Positions 25,779 through 35,010 are shown, counted from the first letter of the stretch. The stretch: 64,000 nucleotides of DNA from Actinomadura macra NBRC 14102 (GCF_001552215.1 NZ_BCQT01000011.1:372001-436000), one strand, 5' to 3'. Notes: generated from the sequence alone by a model not told the origin. Program-made: numbers and translations.

Positions 25779-27140
25779 GTGCCGATTCTGGGGAAGTGGC
25801 TGTCACCCTCGTGCTGGTCGGTCCGGACCCGCGTGACCGTTGCCGCGACCCTGATCGTCGGGCTCCTGCTGACCATCGGCGTGATCCTGCTCTACCAGGC
25901 CGTCCGGCACACGGTCTTCGAGGAGCTGCGCACCCGCGGGGTCCTGGCCGTCGCCGACGTGGCCGCGATCGTCCGCAACGGAGACCCGCACGGCCTCCTC
26001 CCCGTCCAGGACGCCGACTTCTCGCTGCTCCAGGTCGTGGACGAGCGGGGCGACGTGATCGCCGCAAGCGACGCGCTGCGCGGCCGTCCCGCGCTGGACG
26101 TTCCCGTGCCCCCCGTGCCTGACCGGCCCGTGACCCAGACCGTGCATGTGCCCGGCGTGGCGGCCGATGTCTTCGTGGTCAGCCAGCGGGTCCGGGGCCC
26201 GTCCGGGCTCCGCACCGTGCACGCCGGTGCGCCGATCACCGAGCTCACCCGCAACAAGAACTTCTTCGTCGCCGCGCTCGCCGCCACGGTGCTGCTCGCC
26301 ACCGCCGCGGTCGGGTGGATCGTGGCGTCCGCGGTGCGGCGGGCGCTGCGGCCGGTGCGGGAGATGAGCGGGGAACTGGCCGACATCACCGGCGGCGACA
26401 CCGACCGCCGCGTCACCGTCCCCGACCCGGTCGACGAGGTCTCCGACCTGGCCAAGTCGGTGAACGTGACCCTGGGCCGGCTGGAGGACGTCCTGATCCG
26501 CCAGCGCGGCTTCGTCGCGGACGTCTCGCACGAACTGCGCAGTCCGTTGGCGGGCTTGCGCGCCCAGCTCGAAGTGGCGCTGGAACACCCCGAGGACGAG
26601 GACTGGCCGACGGTCGCCCGGATGGCGCTCAGCGACGCCGACCGGCTCCAGGGCATCGTGACCGACCTGCTGATCCTCGCCAAGCTCGGTGCGGGCGTGC
26701 ACGCCGAGCGGGAGCGAGTGGACCTCGGCGCGCTGGTCAGCGCCGAGGCGACGCGGCGTGTCCGGCGCGTCCCGGTCGAGGTCGAGGTGGGCGAGGACAT
26801 CGTGATCCTGGCCGACCGCGACCACATGGTCAGGCTGCTGACGAACCTGCTCGACAACGCCGAGCGGCACGCCGCGTCCCGGGTTCGGGTGACCGCCGCC
26901 GCGCAGGAGCGGGACGCGGTCGTCGTGGTCGCCGACGACGGATCGGGCATCCCGCCCGAAGAACGCGAGCGCGTCTTCTGGCGGTTCCACCGGCTGGCCG
27001 AGGGCCGCAGGCGCGACCGCGGCGGCACCGGTCTCGGCCTGACGATCTCCCGCGATATCGCCCAGGCCCACGGGGGCACGCTCGTCGCCGCCGGGGACGA
27101 CGGGGCGCGCCTCATCCTCCGCGTCCCGCTGGCCCCCTGA
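25779..27140 (+). CDS. Sensor histidine kinase, orphan in this window
   Basis: A 453-residue two-membrane-segment kinase. TM1 is at ~20-42, the extracellular sensor ~43-162, TM2 ~163-186, HAMP to ~240, HisKA with His251 in DVSHELRSP, and HATPase with NLLDNAERHA, DDGSGIPPEE and GGTGLGLTIS. The GTG at 25779 follows a strong AGGAGGAGGGG, so I prefer it to the upstream ATG. It autophosphorylates and passes phosphate to a response regulator, but none is encoded beside it. Confidence 0.92.
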   Translation: MPILGKWLSPSCWSVRTRVTVAATLIVGLLLTIGVILLYQAVRHTVFEELRTRGVLAVADVAAIVRNGDPHGLLPVQDADFSLLQVVDERGDVIAASDALRGRPALDVPVPPVPDRPVTQTVHVPGVAADVFVVSQRVRGPSGLRTVHAGAPITELTRNKNFFVAALAATVLLATAAVGWIVASAVRRALRPVREMSGELADITGGDTDRRVTVPDPVDEVSDLAKSVNVTLGRLEDVLIRQRGFVADVSHELRSPLAGLRAQLEVALEHPEDEDWPTVARMALSDADRLQGIVTDLLILAKLGAGVHAERERVDLGALVSAEATRRVRRVPVEVEVGEDIVILADRDHMVRLLTNLLDNAERHAASRVRVTAAAQERDAVVVVADDGSGIPPEERERVFWRFHRLAEGRRRDRGGTGLGLTISRDIAQAHGGTLVAAGDDGARLILRVPLAP

Positions 27141-27152
27141 GCCTTCCAGGCG

Positions 27153-28568
27153 CTACGGCAGCACGGGACGGCGGAGGGCGTGGCGAGTCGTCTGCTCGAA
27201 CGCGTGCCCGATCCGCAGGACGGCGAGGTCCGCGTGGTGCGGACCGACGATCTGCAGGCCGATCGGGAGCCCGTCCCGGGTGAATCCGGCCGGCACCGAC
27301 AGGGCGGGGCAGCCGGTGGCCGAGATGAGGTAGCAGGACCGCATCCACTCCAGGTAGTCGGGCATCGGGCGCCCCGCGACCTCCTGCGGGTACTCGGCGG
27401 ACGCGTCGAACGGCGGCACCTGGCTGACCGGCAGGAGCAGCGCGTCGTACCGGCCGAAGAACGCGCGGACGCGGTGGAACAGCGCCGTGTGCAGGACCTC
27501 CGCGCGTCCGACATCGCCGCCCGACAGGGCCCGGCCGGCCTCGATGTTCTCCCGGAGCGCGGGCTTGAGATCGTCCGGGCGGGTCTCCAGCAGCGGGCCG
27601 AGGGACAGGTCCCACTGCCAGGCCCGCAGCGTCCGGAACACCTCGTCGGCGCCTGACAGGTCGGGGCACGCCTCCTCCACGGTGCCCCCGAGGTCGGCGA
27701 AGACCTTGACGGCCGGTTCGAGGACGCCGGTGACGGCGGGATCGACGGGCACCGTCCCGCCGAGGTCGGGCGACCACGCCAGCCGCATCCCCGCGAGGCC
27801 GCCGTCGAGCGGGCCGGCGAACGCCGCGCCGGGCGTCTCCAGCGCGATCGGGCTCCGCGGGTCGGGCCCGGCGAGCACCGACAGCAGCAGCGCCACGTCC
27901 GCGACATCGCGGGCCATCGGCCCCTGCACGCCCATCGTCGCCCAGCCCGCCGGCACCGGCCAGGACGGGACCCTCCCGGGCGACGGGCGGAACCCGACGA
28001 CGTTGCAGAACGACGCCGGGTTGCGCAGCGAGCCGCCCATGTCGCTGCCGTCGGCCAGCGGGTGCATTCCGCATGCCAGCGCCGCAGCCGCGCCGCCGCT
28101 GCTCCCGCCCGCCGACCGCGCGAGGTCGTAGGGATTGCGGGTCAGGCCGAAGACCGGGTTGAACGTGTGCGACCCGGCGGCGAACTCCGGCACGTTGGTC
28201 TTGCCCAGCGTGATGACCCCGGCGGCGCGCATCCGCTCGATGACCAGGTCGTCGGTGGTGGGCACATGGTCGGCGAAGATCGGGGAGCCGGACGTCGTCC
28301 GGATGCCCGCGGTGGCGTGGGTGTCCTTGTGGGCGACCGGCAGTCCGTGCAGCGGCCCGACCTCGGCGCCCGAGGCCAACCGCTCGTCGGCCGCGCGGGC
28401 CTGCTCCAGCGCCCGCTCGGCGACCAGCGTGACGACGGCGTTGACGTGGGGGTTCGTCTCCTCGATCCGGTCGAGATGCGCCTGGACGACCTCGCGCGCC
28501 GACAGCTCGCGGGCCCGCAGCCGCCGTGCCAGCCCGCGCGCCGAGAGGTAGTGGATCTCATCCGACAA
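27153..28568 (-). CDS. Amidase-signature hydrolase
   Basis: A 471-residue amidase-signature enzyme with GLPVAHKDTH (catalytic Lys), SAGGSSGGAAAAL (cis-Ser) and DGSDMGGSLRNPASFC (nucleophile Ser). It resembles the Glu-tRNA(Gln) amidotransferase A superfamily but is a stand-alone amidase of unknown substrate. It has the usual length, without the repeat insertion of the paralogue at 8491. It is convergent with the histidine kinase (12-bp gap) and divergent from the carboxyltransferase gene. Confidence 0.92.
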   Translation of the reverse strand: MSDEIHYLSARGLARRLRARELSAREVVQAHLDRIEETNPHVNAVVTLVAERALEQARAADERLASGAEVGPLHGLPVAHKDTHATAGIRTTSGSPIFADHVPTTDDLVIERMRAAGVITLGKTNVPEFAAGSHTFNPVFGLTRNPYDLARSAGGSSGGAAAALACGMHPLADGSDMGGSLRNPASFCNVVGFRPSPGRVPSWPVPAGWATMGVQGPMARDVADVALLLSVLAGPDPRSPIALETPGAAFAGPLDGGLAGMRLAWSPDLGGTVPVDPAVTGVLEPAVKVFADLGGTVEEACPDLSGADEVFRTLRAWQWDLSLGPLLETRPDDLKPALRENIEAGRALSGGDVGRAEVLHTALFHRVRAFFGRYDALLLPVSQVPPFDASAEYPQEVAGRPMPDYLEWMRSCYLISATGCPALSVPAGFTRDGLPIGLQIVGPHHADLAVLRIGHAFEQTTRHALRRPVLP

Positions 28569-28643
28569 GGAGTCTTCCCTTCCCGAGGGGCACCCGGAGT
28601 GCCCGGCCGTCCAGTGACGACGTCATCATGCAGGGAGGACATC

Positions 28644-30167
28644 ATGCAAGTTGGACGCTATCCAAGGCGACGGAGGGGCCGGGTGACGGATCGGGTCGGC
28701 GCGCGCGGGCTGCTGGGCCGCGTGCTGGACGGCGGCGATTGGACGTCCTGGGACACCGCTCCGGCCGCCGTCGCGGAACCGGACTCCGCCTACGGCAGGG
28801 ACCTTGCCGCCGCCCGCGAGACAAGCGGCTGCGACGAGGCCGTTCTCACGGGCTCGGGCCGGCTGCGCGGCCGGCGGGTGGCGTTCGTCGTGTCGGAGTT
28901 CCGCTTCCTGGCGGGCTCGATCGGGCTCGCCACCGCCGACCGGATCGTCACCGCCGTCGAGCGCGCCACCGCGGAGGGGGTGCCGCTGCTGGCCGCCCCG
29001 GCCTCGGGTGGGACCCGGATGCAGGAGGGCACGGCGGCGTTCGTCCAGATGGCCCGGATCACCGCCGCCGTGATGGCGCACCGCGCCGCGGGGCTGCCCT
29101 ACCTGGTCTACCTGCGGCATCCCACGACCGGCGGGGTCTTCGCGTCCTGGGGGTCGCTCGGGCACGTGACCGCCGCGGAGCCGGGCGCGCTCATCGGCTT
29201 TCTCGGCCCCCGGGTGTACGAGGGGCTGCGCGGCGAGCCGTTCCCGGAAGGCGTCCAGGTCGCCGAGAACCTCGCCGCCAAGGGCCTGGTGGACGCCGTG
29301 GTGGGCCTGGACGATCTCGCGTCGGTGGCGTCCGGCGTCCTGGACGTCCTGTGCGCGAGGCCGCCCGGCCGCCCGCGGCCACCGCCTCCACCACCGCATC
29401 CACCGCATCCGCCCTGCGACGATCCGGCGTGGGACTCGATCGAGCGGTCGCGTCGCCCCGACCGTCCGGGCGCGCGGGATCTGCTCCGCCAGGGCGCGAC
29501 CCACGTGACACCGCTCTCCGGCACGGGGCAGGGCGAAGCGGAACGCGGCCTGCTGCTCGCCCTGGCCCGCTTCGGTGACGCGCCGTGCGTCGTCGTCGCC
29601 CAGGACCGCCTGAGCCAGCGTGGCGGGCATCCTCTCGGGCCCGCCGGTCTCCAGGTCGCCCGCCGTGGCATGCGGCTGGCGGCCGAGCTGGGCCTACCGC
29701 TGGTCACGGTGGTGGACACGCCGGGCGCGAATTTGTCGGTCGAGGCGGAGGAGGGCGGGTTGGCCGGGGAGATCGCCCGCTGCCTGGCCGACCTGATCAC
29801 CCTCCCCGCGCCGACGCTGTGCCTTCTGCTCGGCGAGGGGACCGGCGGCGCGGCCCTGGCCCTCCTTCCGGCCGACCGTGTCCTGGTGGCCCGGCACGGC
29901 TGGCTGTCCCCGCTCCCGCCCGAGGGCGCGTCCCTGATCGTCCACCGCACGCCCGACAGGGCGCCGGAGGTGGCCGCCGTCCAGGGCGTACGCTCGGCGG
30001 ATCTGCTGCGCGCCGGCCTGGCGGACGTGCTCGTCGGCGAACTCCCGGACGCGGCCGACGAGCCGGTGGCGTTCTGCCGCCGCGCCGCCGCCGCGATCGA
30101 GTACGAGTTGTCCGGCCTCCGGCCGGGTGGCGCCCGACAGGACCGCTACCGGGCCCTTTCCCGTTGA
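28644..30167 (+). CDS. Fused acyl-CoA carboxyltransferase (AccD-AccA type)
   Basis: A 507-residue protein joining two crotonase-fold carboxyltransferase halves. The N-half (beta, residues ~1-235) has PLLAAPASGGTRMQEG and the oxyanion-type LGHVTAAEPGALIGFLGPRV. The C-half (alpha, ~265-507) has LPLVTVVDTPGANLSVEAEE and LLLGEGTGGAALALLPADR. A proline/histidine linker (PPPPPPHPPHPP) joins them. It should carboxylate acetyl-CoA or another acyl-CoA from carboxybiotin. No N-terminal zinc finger is present. The ATG at 28644 has GGGAGG upstream. Biotin carboxylase and carrier are not in the window. Confidence 0.82.
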   Translation: MQVGRYPRRRRGRVTDRVGARGLLGRVLDGGDWTSWDTAPAAVAEPDSAYGRDLAAARETSGCDEAVLTGSGRLRGRRVAFVVSEFRFLAGSIGLATADRIVTAVERATAEGVPLLAAPASGGTRMQEGTAAFVQMARITAAVMAHRAAGLPYLVYLRHPTTGGVFASWGSLGHVTAAEPGALIGFLGPRVYEGLRGEPFPEGVQVAENLAAKGLVDAVVGLDDLASVASGVLDVLCARPPGRPRPPPPPPHPPHPPCDDPAWDSIERSRRPDRPGARDLLRQGATHVTPLSGTGQGEAERGLLLALARFGDAPCVVVAQDRLSQRGGHPLGPAGLQVARRGMRLAAELGLPLVTVVDTPGANLSVEAEEGGLAGEIARCLADLITLPAPTLCLLLGEGTGGAALALLPADRVLVARHGWLSPLPPEGASLIVHRTPDRAPEVAAVQGVRSADLLRAGLADVLVGELPDAADEPVAFCRRAAAAIEYELSGLRPGGARQDRYRALSR

Positions 30168-30173
30168 CCATAT

Positions 30174-30193
30174 TTCGTTTGGGTACGTACGAT
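30174..30193 (+). promoter_or_regulatory. MarR-type palindromic operator O1 and promoter of the amidotransferase gene
   Basis: TTCGTTTGGGTACGTACGAT, 17 of 20 positions as in the consensus ATCGTTTGGGCCCGTACGAT. It overlaps a promoter with -35 TTGACC (30164-30169), 18-bp spacer and -10 TACGAT (30188-30193), 31 bp before the start at 30225. Confidence 0.75.
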
Positions 30194-30224
30194 CTCTGGT
30201 GACGACCCCCAAGGAGGCCCCCCG

Positions 30225-30932
30225 GTGCGTGCCCTGCTCATCCACCACGACCATCTGTCATTCGCCGGCCCCGTGGGTGAGCGCCTGACCGATCGAGGCT
30301 TCGACCTGGAAGAACGCGTGGTCGTCAGCGCCGAACACCACCACACCCCGGATGTGGAGTTCGACTACCCCGACCCTCTCGACTGGGACCTGATCATCCC
30401 GATGGGCTCCCCCTGGTCGGTGAACGATCCCGGTGTCGCGTCCTGGGTGACCCCCGAACTGGCCATGCTCGACAAGGCCCACGCCGCCGGCGTCCCGATC
30501 CTCGGCATCTGCTTCGGCGGCCAGGCCCTCGCCGCCGCGCTGGGCGGCGCCGTCGAGCGCGCCCCGCGTCCCGAGATGGGCTGGGTGGACGTCGAGACCG
30601 ACGACCCCTCCCTGGTGGCCTCAGGCCCCTGGTTCCAGTTCCACTACGACCGCTGGCGCCTCCCGCCCGGTGCCGTCGAGATCGCACGGAACGCGGTCAG
30701 CTCCCAGGCGTTCGTGCTCGGCCGCTCGATGGGGCTGCAGTTCCATCCGGAGATCACCCCCACCGAGCTCGAAAGCTGGCTGACGCACGGCGGAGACGCC
30801 CACATGCGCGCCGAGGGTGTCGACCCCGAGGCCGTCCTGGAGGAGGTCCGTCGCACCGAGGCCGACTCGGCTCGCCGCACCCACGCGCTGGTGGACGCCT
30901 TCCTCGCTCAGGTGGCGGCCAGGGCCCGCTAG
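30225..30932 (+). CDS. Class I glutamine amidotransferase-like hydrolase
   Basis: A 235-residue stand-alone class I GATase fold: nucleophile Cys in LGICFGGQALAAALGG, catalytic His and Glu in LQFHPEITP. It is not fused to a synthetase. Relatives include GMP-synthase-like proteins and gamma-glutamylanilide hydrolases of aniline pathways, so a gamma-glutamyl amide hydrolase is possible in this amine-catabolism setting. The GTG at 30225 is preceded by AAGGAGG. It is controlled by operator O1, which places it in the regulon. Confidence 0.85.
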   Translation: MRALLIHHDHLSFAGPVGERLTDRGFDLEERVVVSAEHHHTPDVEFDYPDPLDWDLIIPMGSPWSVNDPGVASWVTPELAMLDKAHAAGVPILGICFGGQALAAALGGAVERAPRPEMGWVDVETDDPSLVASGPWFQFHYDRWRLPPGAVEIARNAVSSQAFVLGRSMGLQFHPEITPTELESWLTHGGDAHMRAEGVDPEAVLEEVRRTEADSARRTHALVDAFLAQVAARAR

Positions 30933-30936
30933 GCGA

Positions 30937-31227
30937 TCAGATGGCGACGGGCGCCGGAGATCCGTTCGCCGCGGCCTCCGGGACGGCGGTCGCCCTTTCC
31001 GGCGTCAGGGCCGGGGGCGAGATGCTCCTGGCGCGCGCCTCGCGGCGGCGGGGGAGATGATGGGCGCCGCGGCGGTGCCGGCGGCCTCGGGGTATGAGCG
31101 CGGCGAAAGCCGCGAGACCGATCCCGCACAGGACCGCGGTGAGGACATAGACCGCGATCTTGAAGCCGATGCATCGCCCCACTGTGTCCGTCATATCGTT
31201 AGCTGTCCTGTCCCTGGGTTTTCCCAC
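30937..31227 (-). CDS. Small single-pass membrane protein, doubtful
   Basis: Up to 96 residues, with one convincing membrane segment (FKIAVYVLTAVLCGIGLAAFAAL) followed by a basic, low-complexity tail. The start could be the GTG at 31227 (with GAAAGG close upstream) or the ATG at 31194. No family is recognised. It nearly abuts the convergent amidotransferase gene, and it may be an annotation-only frame. Confidence 0.45.
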   Translation of the reverse strand: MGKPRDRTANDMTDTVGRCIGFKIAVYVLTAVLCGIGLAAFAALIPRGRRHRRGAHHLPRRREARARSISPPALTPERATAVPEAAANGSPAPVAI

Positions 31228-31286
31228 GCCTTTCTTCGTATTGCATTCTGTCAGAGATCAACTTGGCTGCGCATCGTGGCAATCCC

Positions 31287-31985
31287 TTACAGCGCGTGAC
31301 CGTGACCAGCGGAAGCGCGCACCAAAGCGTTGAAAAGGGACTGCTGTGCGCGGTCCGTCGCAGCGGTGTCCTCCGGGTGCCATTGGACGGCCAGGAACCA
31401 GCCGCGCGGATCGGCCAGTTCGGCGGCCTCGACCGTTCCGTCCGCCGAATGGGCGGTGGGCGTCAGCGCCGGGGCCAGCGCCGCGGTCGACTGGTGGTGG
31501 TAGCAGGAGGCCATCGTCTCCTCGGTGTCGAGGATCTTGGCCAGCAGGCTGCCGGGGGAGACGGCCACCGGGTGGACCTTGTGACGATGGTCACGCTCCA
31601 TGTGCTGGTTGAGCGTGCCGCCCAGCACCGCGTTCACCACCTGGAATCCCCGGCAGACCGCGAGCGTGGGCAGGCCCGTCTCCAGGACGTGGGACGCGAG
31701 GGCGAGGTCGAAGCCGTCCTGCTGCTCGTCCACGTCGTAGAGGGCCTCGTGCTCGGACGTCGCGCCGTAGTGGCGGGGGTGCAGGTCGCCACCGCCGGGT
31801 AGGAGGACACCGTCGCACCGCTCCAGCCGGGACGCGTCGAACGGCGCCGCCGGGTGCATGACGAACGGCTCGCCGCCCGCCCGATAGACGGCCTCCACCA
31901 GGGCGCGCGCCGCCACCTCCGCCGCGTACCGCAGCGCGGACGCGTTCGCGGAGAAACGGGCGGGGATCGCGATCAGGGGCCTCAC
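31287..31985 (-). CDS. Gamma-glutamyl-gamma-aminobutyrate hydrolase family protein (PuuD-like)
   Basis: A 232-residue class I GATase-fold hydrolase: LLPGGGDLHPRHYG, nucleophile Cys in LAVCRGFQVVNAVLGG, and His/Glu in VQWHPED. In E. coli PuuD cleaves gamma-glutamyl-GABA to glutamate and GABA at the end of the gamma-glutamylated putrescine pathway. The GTG start overlaps the stop of the aldehyde dehydrogenase gene (GTGA), as in a PuuC-PuuD pair. It is co-transcribed from the promoter at operator O2. Confidence 0.88.
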   Translation of the reverse strand: MRPLIAIPARFSANASALRYAAEVAARALVEAVYRAGGEPFVMHPAAPFDASRLERCDGVLLPGGGDLHPRHYGATSEHEALYDVDEQQDGFDLALASHVLETGLPTLAVCRGFQVVNAVLGGTLNQHMERDHRHKVHPVAVSPGSLLAKILDTEETMASCYHHQSTAALAPALTPTAHSADGTVEAAELADPRGWFLAVQWHPEDTAATDRAQQSLFNALVRASAGHGHAL

Positions 31986-33454
31986 AGCTCGATCCAGGTC
32001 GTCTTGAGGTCGGTGTACTTGTCCAGGGCGTGCAGGGACTTGTCACGCCCGTGGCCGGACTGCTTCACCCCGCCGAACGGCACGCTCATGTCGCCCTCTT
32101 CGTAGCAGTTGACCCAGACCGTCCCTGCGCGCAGGGCACGGGACACACGGTGCGCGGTGGACAGGTCGGAGGTCCAGACGGCGGCGGCGAGACCGTACTC
32201 GGTGTCGTTGGCGAGCGTGACCGCCTCGTCCAGGTCGTCGAACTCAAGGACGGCCAGTACCGGCCCGAAGATCTCCTCGCGGGCCACCCGCATCTCCGGC
32301 TTGACCTGGTCGAAGACGGTGGGAGCGAGGAACCGGCCGTCCACGCCGCCCCCGGCGCGCAGGCGGGCGCCGGATGCTCGGGCGGCCTCGATGTGCTCCA
32401 TCACCCGGGCCTGGTGGGCGGTGGAGACGAGCGGGCCCATCTCGGTGGCCGGGTCCAGCGGGTCGCCCACCCGCAGCGACTCGGCGCGCGCCACGATCCG
32501 GTCCAGGACGCGGTCGGCGACCGAGCGGTGGACGAGCAGCCGCGACGGCGCGCTGCACATCTCGCCCGCGTTGAAGAAGATGCCCCAGGCGGCGGTGTCG
32601 GCGGCGGCGTCCAGGTCCGGCGCGTCCGGCAGGATGATGTTGGGGGACTTGCCGCCGAGTTCCAGCCACACCCGCTTGAGGTTGGACGCGGCGGCGTAGC
32701 GCAGGAAGTGCCGGCCGACCTCGGTGGAACCGGTGAACGCCAGGACGTCCACGCCGGGGTGCTCGCCCAGGGCGCGGCCGGCCACCTCGCCGGGCCCGTT
32801 GACGACGTTGAACACACCGGGCGGGAGGCCGGCCTCGGTGCCGAGGGCGGCCAGGTGCAGCGCCGACAGGGGCGACTCCTCGGCGGGCTTCAGCACGACC
32901 GTGCAGCCCGTCGCCAGTGCGGGGGCGATCTTCCACGCCGCCATCGTCAGCGGGAAGTTCCACGGCACGACGGCCCCGACGACGCCGACCGGCTCGCGCG
33001 TCACCAGCGCGAGGGACGAGGCGGACCCGCGAGGCGACTCGTCCAGCTGCTTGTCGGCGGCCTCGGCGTACCAGCGCAGGCAGCCGATCAGCGCACGCAG
33101 CTCGATCCCGTAGGCGTCGGTGATCGGCTTGCCCATTTCGAGGCTGACCAGCAGCGCGAGGGTCTCCCGGTCGCGCTCGACGAGATCGGCCCAGCGCAGC
33201 AGGGCCGCCTTGCGCTCGGCGGGTGCCAGCCGGGGCCAGGGACCGGTGTCGAAGGCGCGGCGCGCGGCGGCGACGGCGCCGTCCACCTGGGCGGTGCCGG
33301 CGGACGCGACGTGCGCGATCGTCCGCCCGTCGCGGGGTGCGACGACCGGGGTCGTCTCGGGCCCGTCCTGGAACGCGCCGTCGATGTGGTGGCCGGTGTG
33401 CGGGACGAGCCCGGCGGCACGGGCGCGCCAATCCTCGTACGGGACGTCGGTCAC
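31982..33454 (-). CDS. Aldehyde dehydrogenase (PuuC-like)
   Basis: A 490-residue NAD(P)-dependent aldehyde dehydrogenase with VPWNFPLTMAAWK, FTGSTEVGR, LELGGKSPNIIL (catalytic Glu) and NAGEMCSAPSR (nucleophile Cys). It ends with VNCYEEGDMSVPFGGVKQSGHG, typical of gamma-glutamyl-gamma-aminobutyraldehyde dehydrogenases. Coupling to a PuuD-like hydrolase strengthens a role in gamma-glutamylated amine breakdown. The GTG start has GAGGAGG upstream. Operator O2 covers its predicted -10 (TAATGT on this strand, 33485-33490). Confidence 0.9.
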   Translation of the reverse strand: MTDVPYEDWRARAAGLVPHTGHHIDGAFQDGPETTPVVAPRDGRTIAHVASAGTAQVDGAVAAARRAFDTGPWPRLAPAERKAALLRWADLVERDRETLALLVSLEMGKPITDAYGIELRALIGCLRWYAEAADKQLDESPRGSASSLALVTREPVGVVGAVVPWNFPLTMAAWKIAPALATGCTVVLKPAEESPLSALHLAALGTEAGLPPGVFNVVNGPGEVAGRALGEHPGVDVLAFTGSTEVGRHFLRYAAASNLKRVWLELGGKSPNIILPDAPDLDAAADTAAWGIFFNAGEMCSAPSRLLVHRSVADRVLDRIVARAESLRVGDPLDPATEMGPLVSTAHQARVMEHIEAARASGARLRAGGGVDGRFLAPTVFDQVKPEMRVAREEIFGPVLAVLEFDDLDEAVTLANDTEYGLAAAVWTSDLSTAHRVSRALRAGTVWVNCYEEGDMSVPFGGVKQSGHGRDKSLHALDKYTDLKTTWIEL

Positions 33455-33469
33455 GGGCCCTCCTCTAAA

Positions 33470-33489
33470 GTCGTTTGAACCCGAACATT
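33470..33489 (-). promoter_or_regulatory. Operator O2 for the aldehyde dehydrogenase-puuD-like operon
   Basis: GTCGTTTGAACCCGAACATT on the + strand, 14 of 20 consensus positions. On the - strand it overlaps a TAATGT -10 element about 32 bp from the GTG start at 33454. It is a weaker match than O4-O7. Confidence 0.55.
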
Positions 33490-33527
33490 AGCCGGGACGG
33501 CTTGACCGCCGCCATCCCGCTTCCTAG

Positions 33528-33547
33528 ATTATTTGGGACCAAACAAA
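33528..33547 (+). promoter_or_regulatory. Operator O3 and promoter of the hpaE-like operon
   Basis: ATTATTTGGGACCAAACAAA, 13 of 20 consensus positions but with a clean TTTGG-GA-CCAAA core. The promoter is -35 TTGACC (33502-33507), 17-bp spacer and -10 TAGATT (33525-33530), so the operator overlaps the -10 and start site. Confidence 0.6.
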
Positions 33548-33561
33548 CTGGAGGTGCACCG

Positions 33562-35010
33562 ATGGCAACAGTCGCGGGCGTCGCCGTCGAACCCCGGCAC
33601 TGGATCGGCGGTGAGCGTGTGGCCTCCGCCACATCCTTCACCGACGTCTCGCCGATCGACGAGCAGCCGATCGCCGAGATCGCCCGGGGTGGGGCACGAG
33701 AGGCCGAGGCCGCGGTGGACGCCGCGCGCCGGGCGTTTCCCGCCTGGGCCCGCACCAGCCGGGAGGAGCGCGCCCGGCTGCTGCACGCGATCGCCGACGG
33801 CGTGGAGAAGCGGATCGAGGAACTGGCGCAGGTCGAGACGGCCGACAACGGCGCGCTGATCCGCTCGCACCGGCGCGGCGTCATGCCGCGTGTCGCGCAC
33901 AACTTCCGGTTCTTCGCCGACTGGCTGCTCAAGCTCGGCCACGAGGACTTCGAGACGCGCGGCCACACCAACCACGTCAGCTGGGACCCGGCGGGCGTCA
34001 GCGCCCTGATCACCCCGTGGAACGCCCCGCTGATGCTGGCCACCTGGAAGATCGCTCCCGCGCTGGCCGCCGGGAACACGGTCGTCCTCAAACCGGCCGA
34101 GTGGACGCCGCTGACCGCCTCCCTCCTCGCCGACATCACGGCCGAGGCCGGGCTGCCGGCCGGAGTGTTCAACGTCGTCCAGGGCTACGGGGCGGAGGTC
34201 GGCGGGCCGCTGACCGCGCACCCGGACGTCAAGCGGATCAGCTTCACCGGGTCCGTGCCGACCGCAAGGATCATCGCCGCGTCCGCCGCGGCCAACCTGA
34301 CGCCGCTGTCGCTGGAGCTCGGCGGCAAGTCGCCGCTGCTCGTCTTCGCCGACGCCGATCTCGACCTCGCCGTCGACCTGGCGGTGGAGCAGTACGACAA
34401 CGCCGGGCAGGTCTGCCTGTCGGCGACCCGGCTGCTGGTCGAGTCGTCCATCGCGGACGAGTTCACTCAGCGGTTCATCGAGAAGGCAGGCCGCATCAAG
34501 CAGGGCGACCCGCGCGACGAGGCGACCGACCTCGGCCCGCAGGTCCACCGCAAGCACTTGGAGCGCGTGGACGGCTTCGTCCAGCGGGCCAAGGATGCGG
34601 GGGCGCGCGCACTGATCGGCGGCGGCCCGAACGATGACCTGGGCGGCTTGTACTACCGGCCGACCCTCTTCTCCGGTGCTTCGGAGAATGCCGAGATCCT
34701 CACCGAAGAGGTCTTCGGCCCCGTCCTGACGCTCCAGACGTTCGATACCGAGGAGCAGGCCGTCGCGATGGCGAACGGTACCCGCTTTGGTCTGGCCGCC
34801 ACCCTCGCCACTGGTGACCCGGAGCGCGCGCGCCGTGTCACCGAGCAGCTCGTGGCCGGGACCGTCTGGGTCAACTGCTTCTTCGTCCGCGACCTCCAAG
34901 CCCCCTTCGGCGGAGCCCGGCAGTCGGGCGTGGGCCGCGAGGGCGGCGACTGGAGCTTCGACTTCTACTGCGACGTGAAGAACACGGTGACGGCACCATG
35001 GGCGAAGTAG
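33562..35010 (+). CDS. hpaE: Aldehyde dehydrogenase, probable carboxymethyl-hydroxymuconate semialdehyde dehydrogenase
   Basis: A 482-residue aldehyde dehydrogenase. ITPWNAPLMLATWK, FTGSVPTAR, LELGGKSPLLVF (Glu) and NAGQVCLSATR (Cys) are present, with the C-terminal QAPFGGARQSGVGREGG. It directly overlaps (13 bp) the HpaD-like dioxygenase gene, and the order E-D-G matches homoprotocatechuate meta-cleavage operons, so oxidation of the ring-cleavage semialdehyde is the likely step. The symbol rests mainly on context. The ATG at 33562 has GGAGG upstream. Promoter with O3. Confidence 0.82.
   Translation: MATVAGVAVEPRHWIGGERVASATSFTDVSPIDEQPIAEIARGGAREAEAAVDAARRAFPAWARTSREERARLLHAIADGVEKRIEELAQVETADNGALIRSHRRGVMPRVAHNFRFFADWLLKLGHEDFETRGHTNHVSWDPAGVSALITPWNAPLMLATWKIAPALAAGNTVVLKPAEWTPLTASLLADITAEAGLPAGVFNVVQGYGAEVGGPLTAHPDVKRISFTGSVPTARIIAASAAANLTPLSLELGGKSPLLVFADADLDLAVDLAVEQYDNAGQVCLSATRLLVESSIADEFTQRFIEKAGRIKQGDPRDEATDLGPQVHRKHLERVDGFVQRAKDAGARALIGGGPNDDLGGLYYRPTLFSGASENAEILTEEVFGPVLTLQTFDTEEQAVAMANGTRFGLAATLATGDPERARRVTEQLVAGTVWVNCFFVRDLQAPFGGARQSGVGREGGDWSFDFYCDVKNTVTAPWAK

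Noticed and set aside
28650..28664. TTGGACGCTATCCAA inverted repeat at the carboxyltransferase start
   Set aside because: Short (5-bp arms), inside coding sequence, and not repeated elsewhere in the window.
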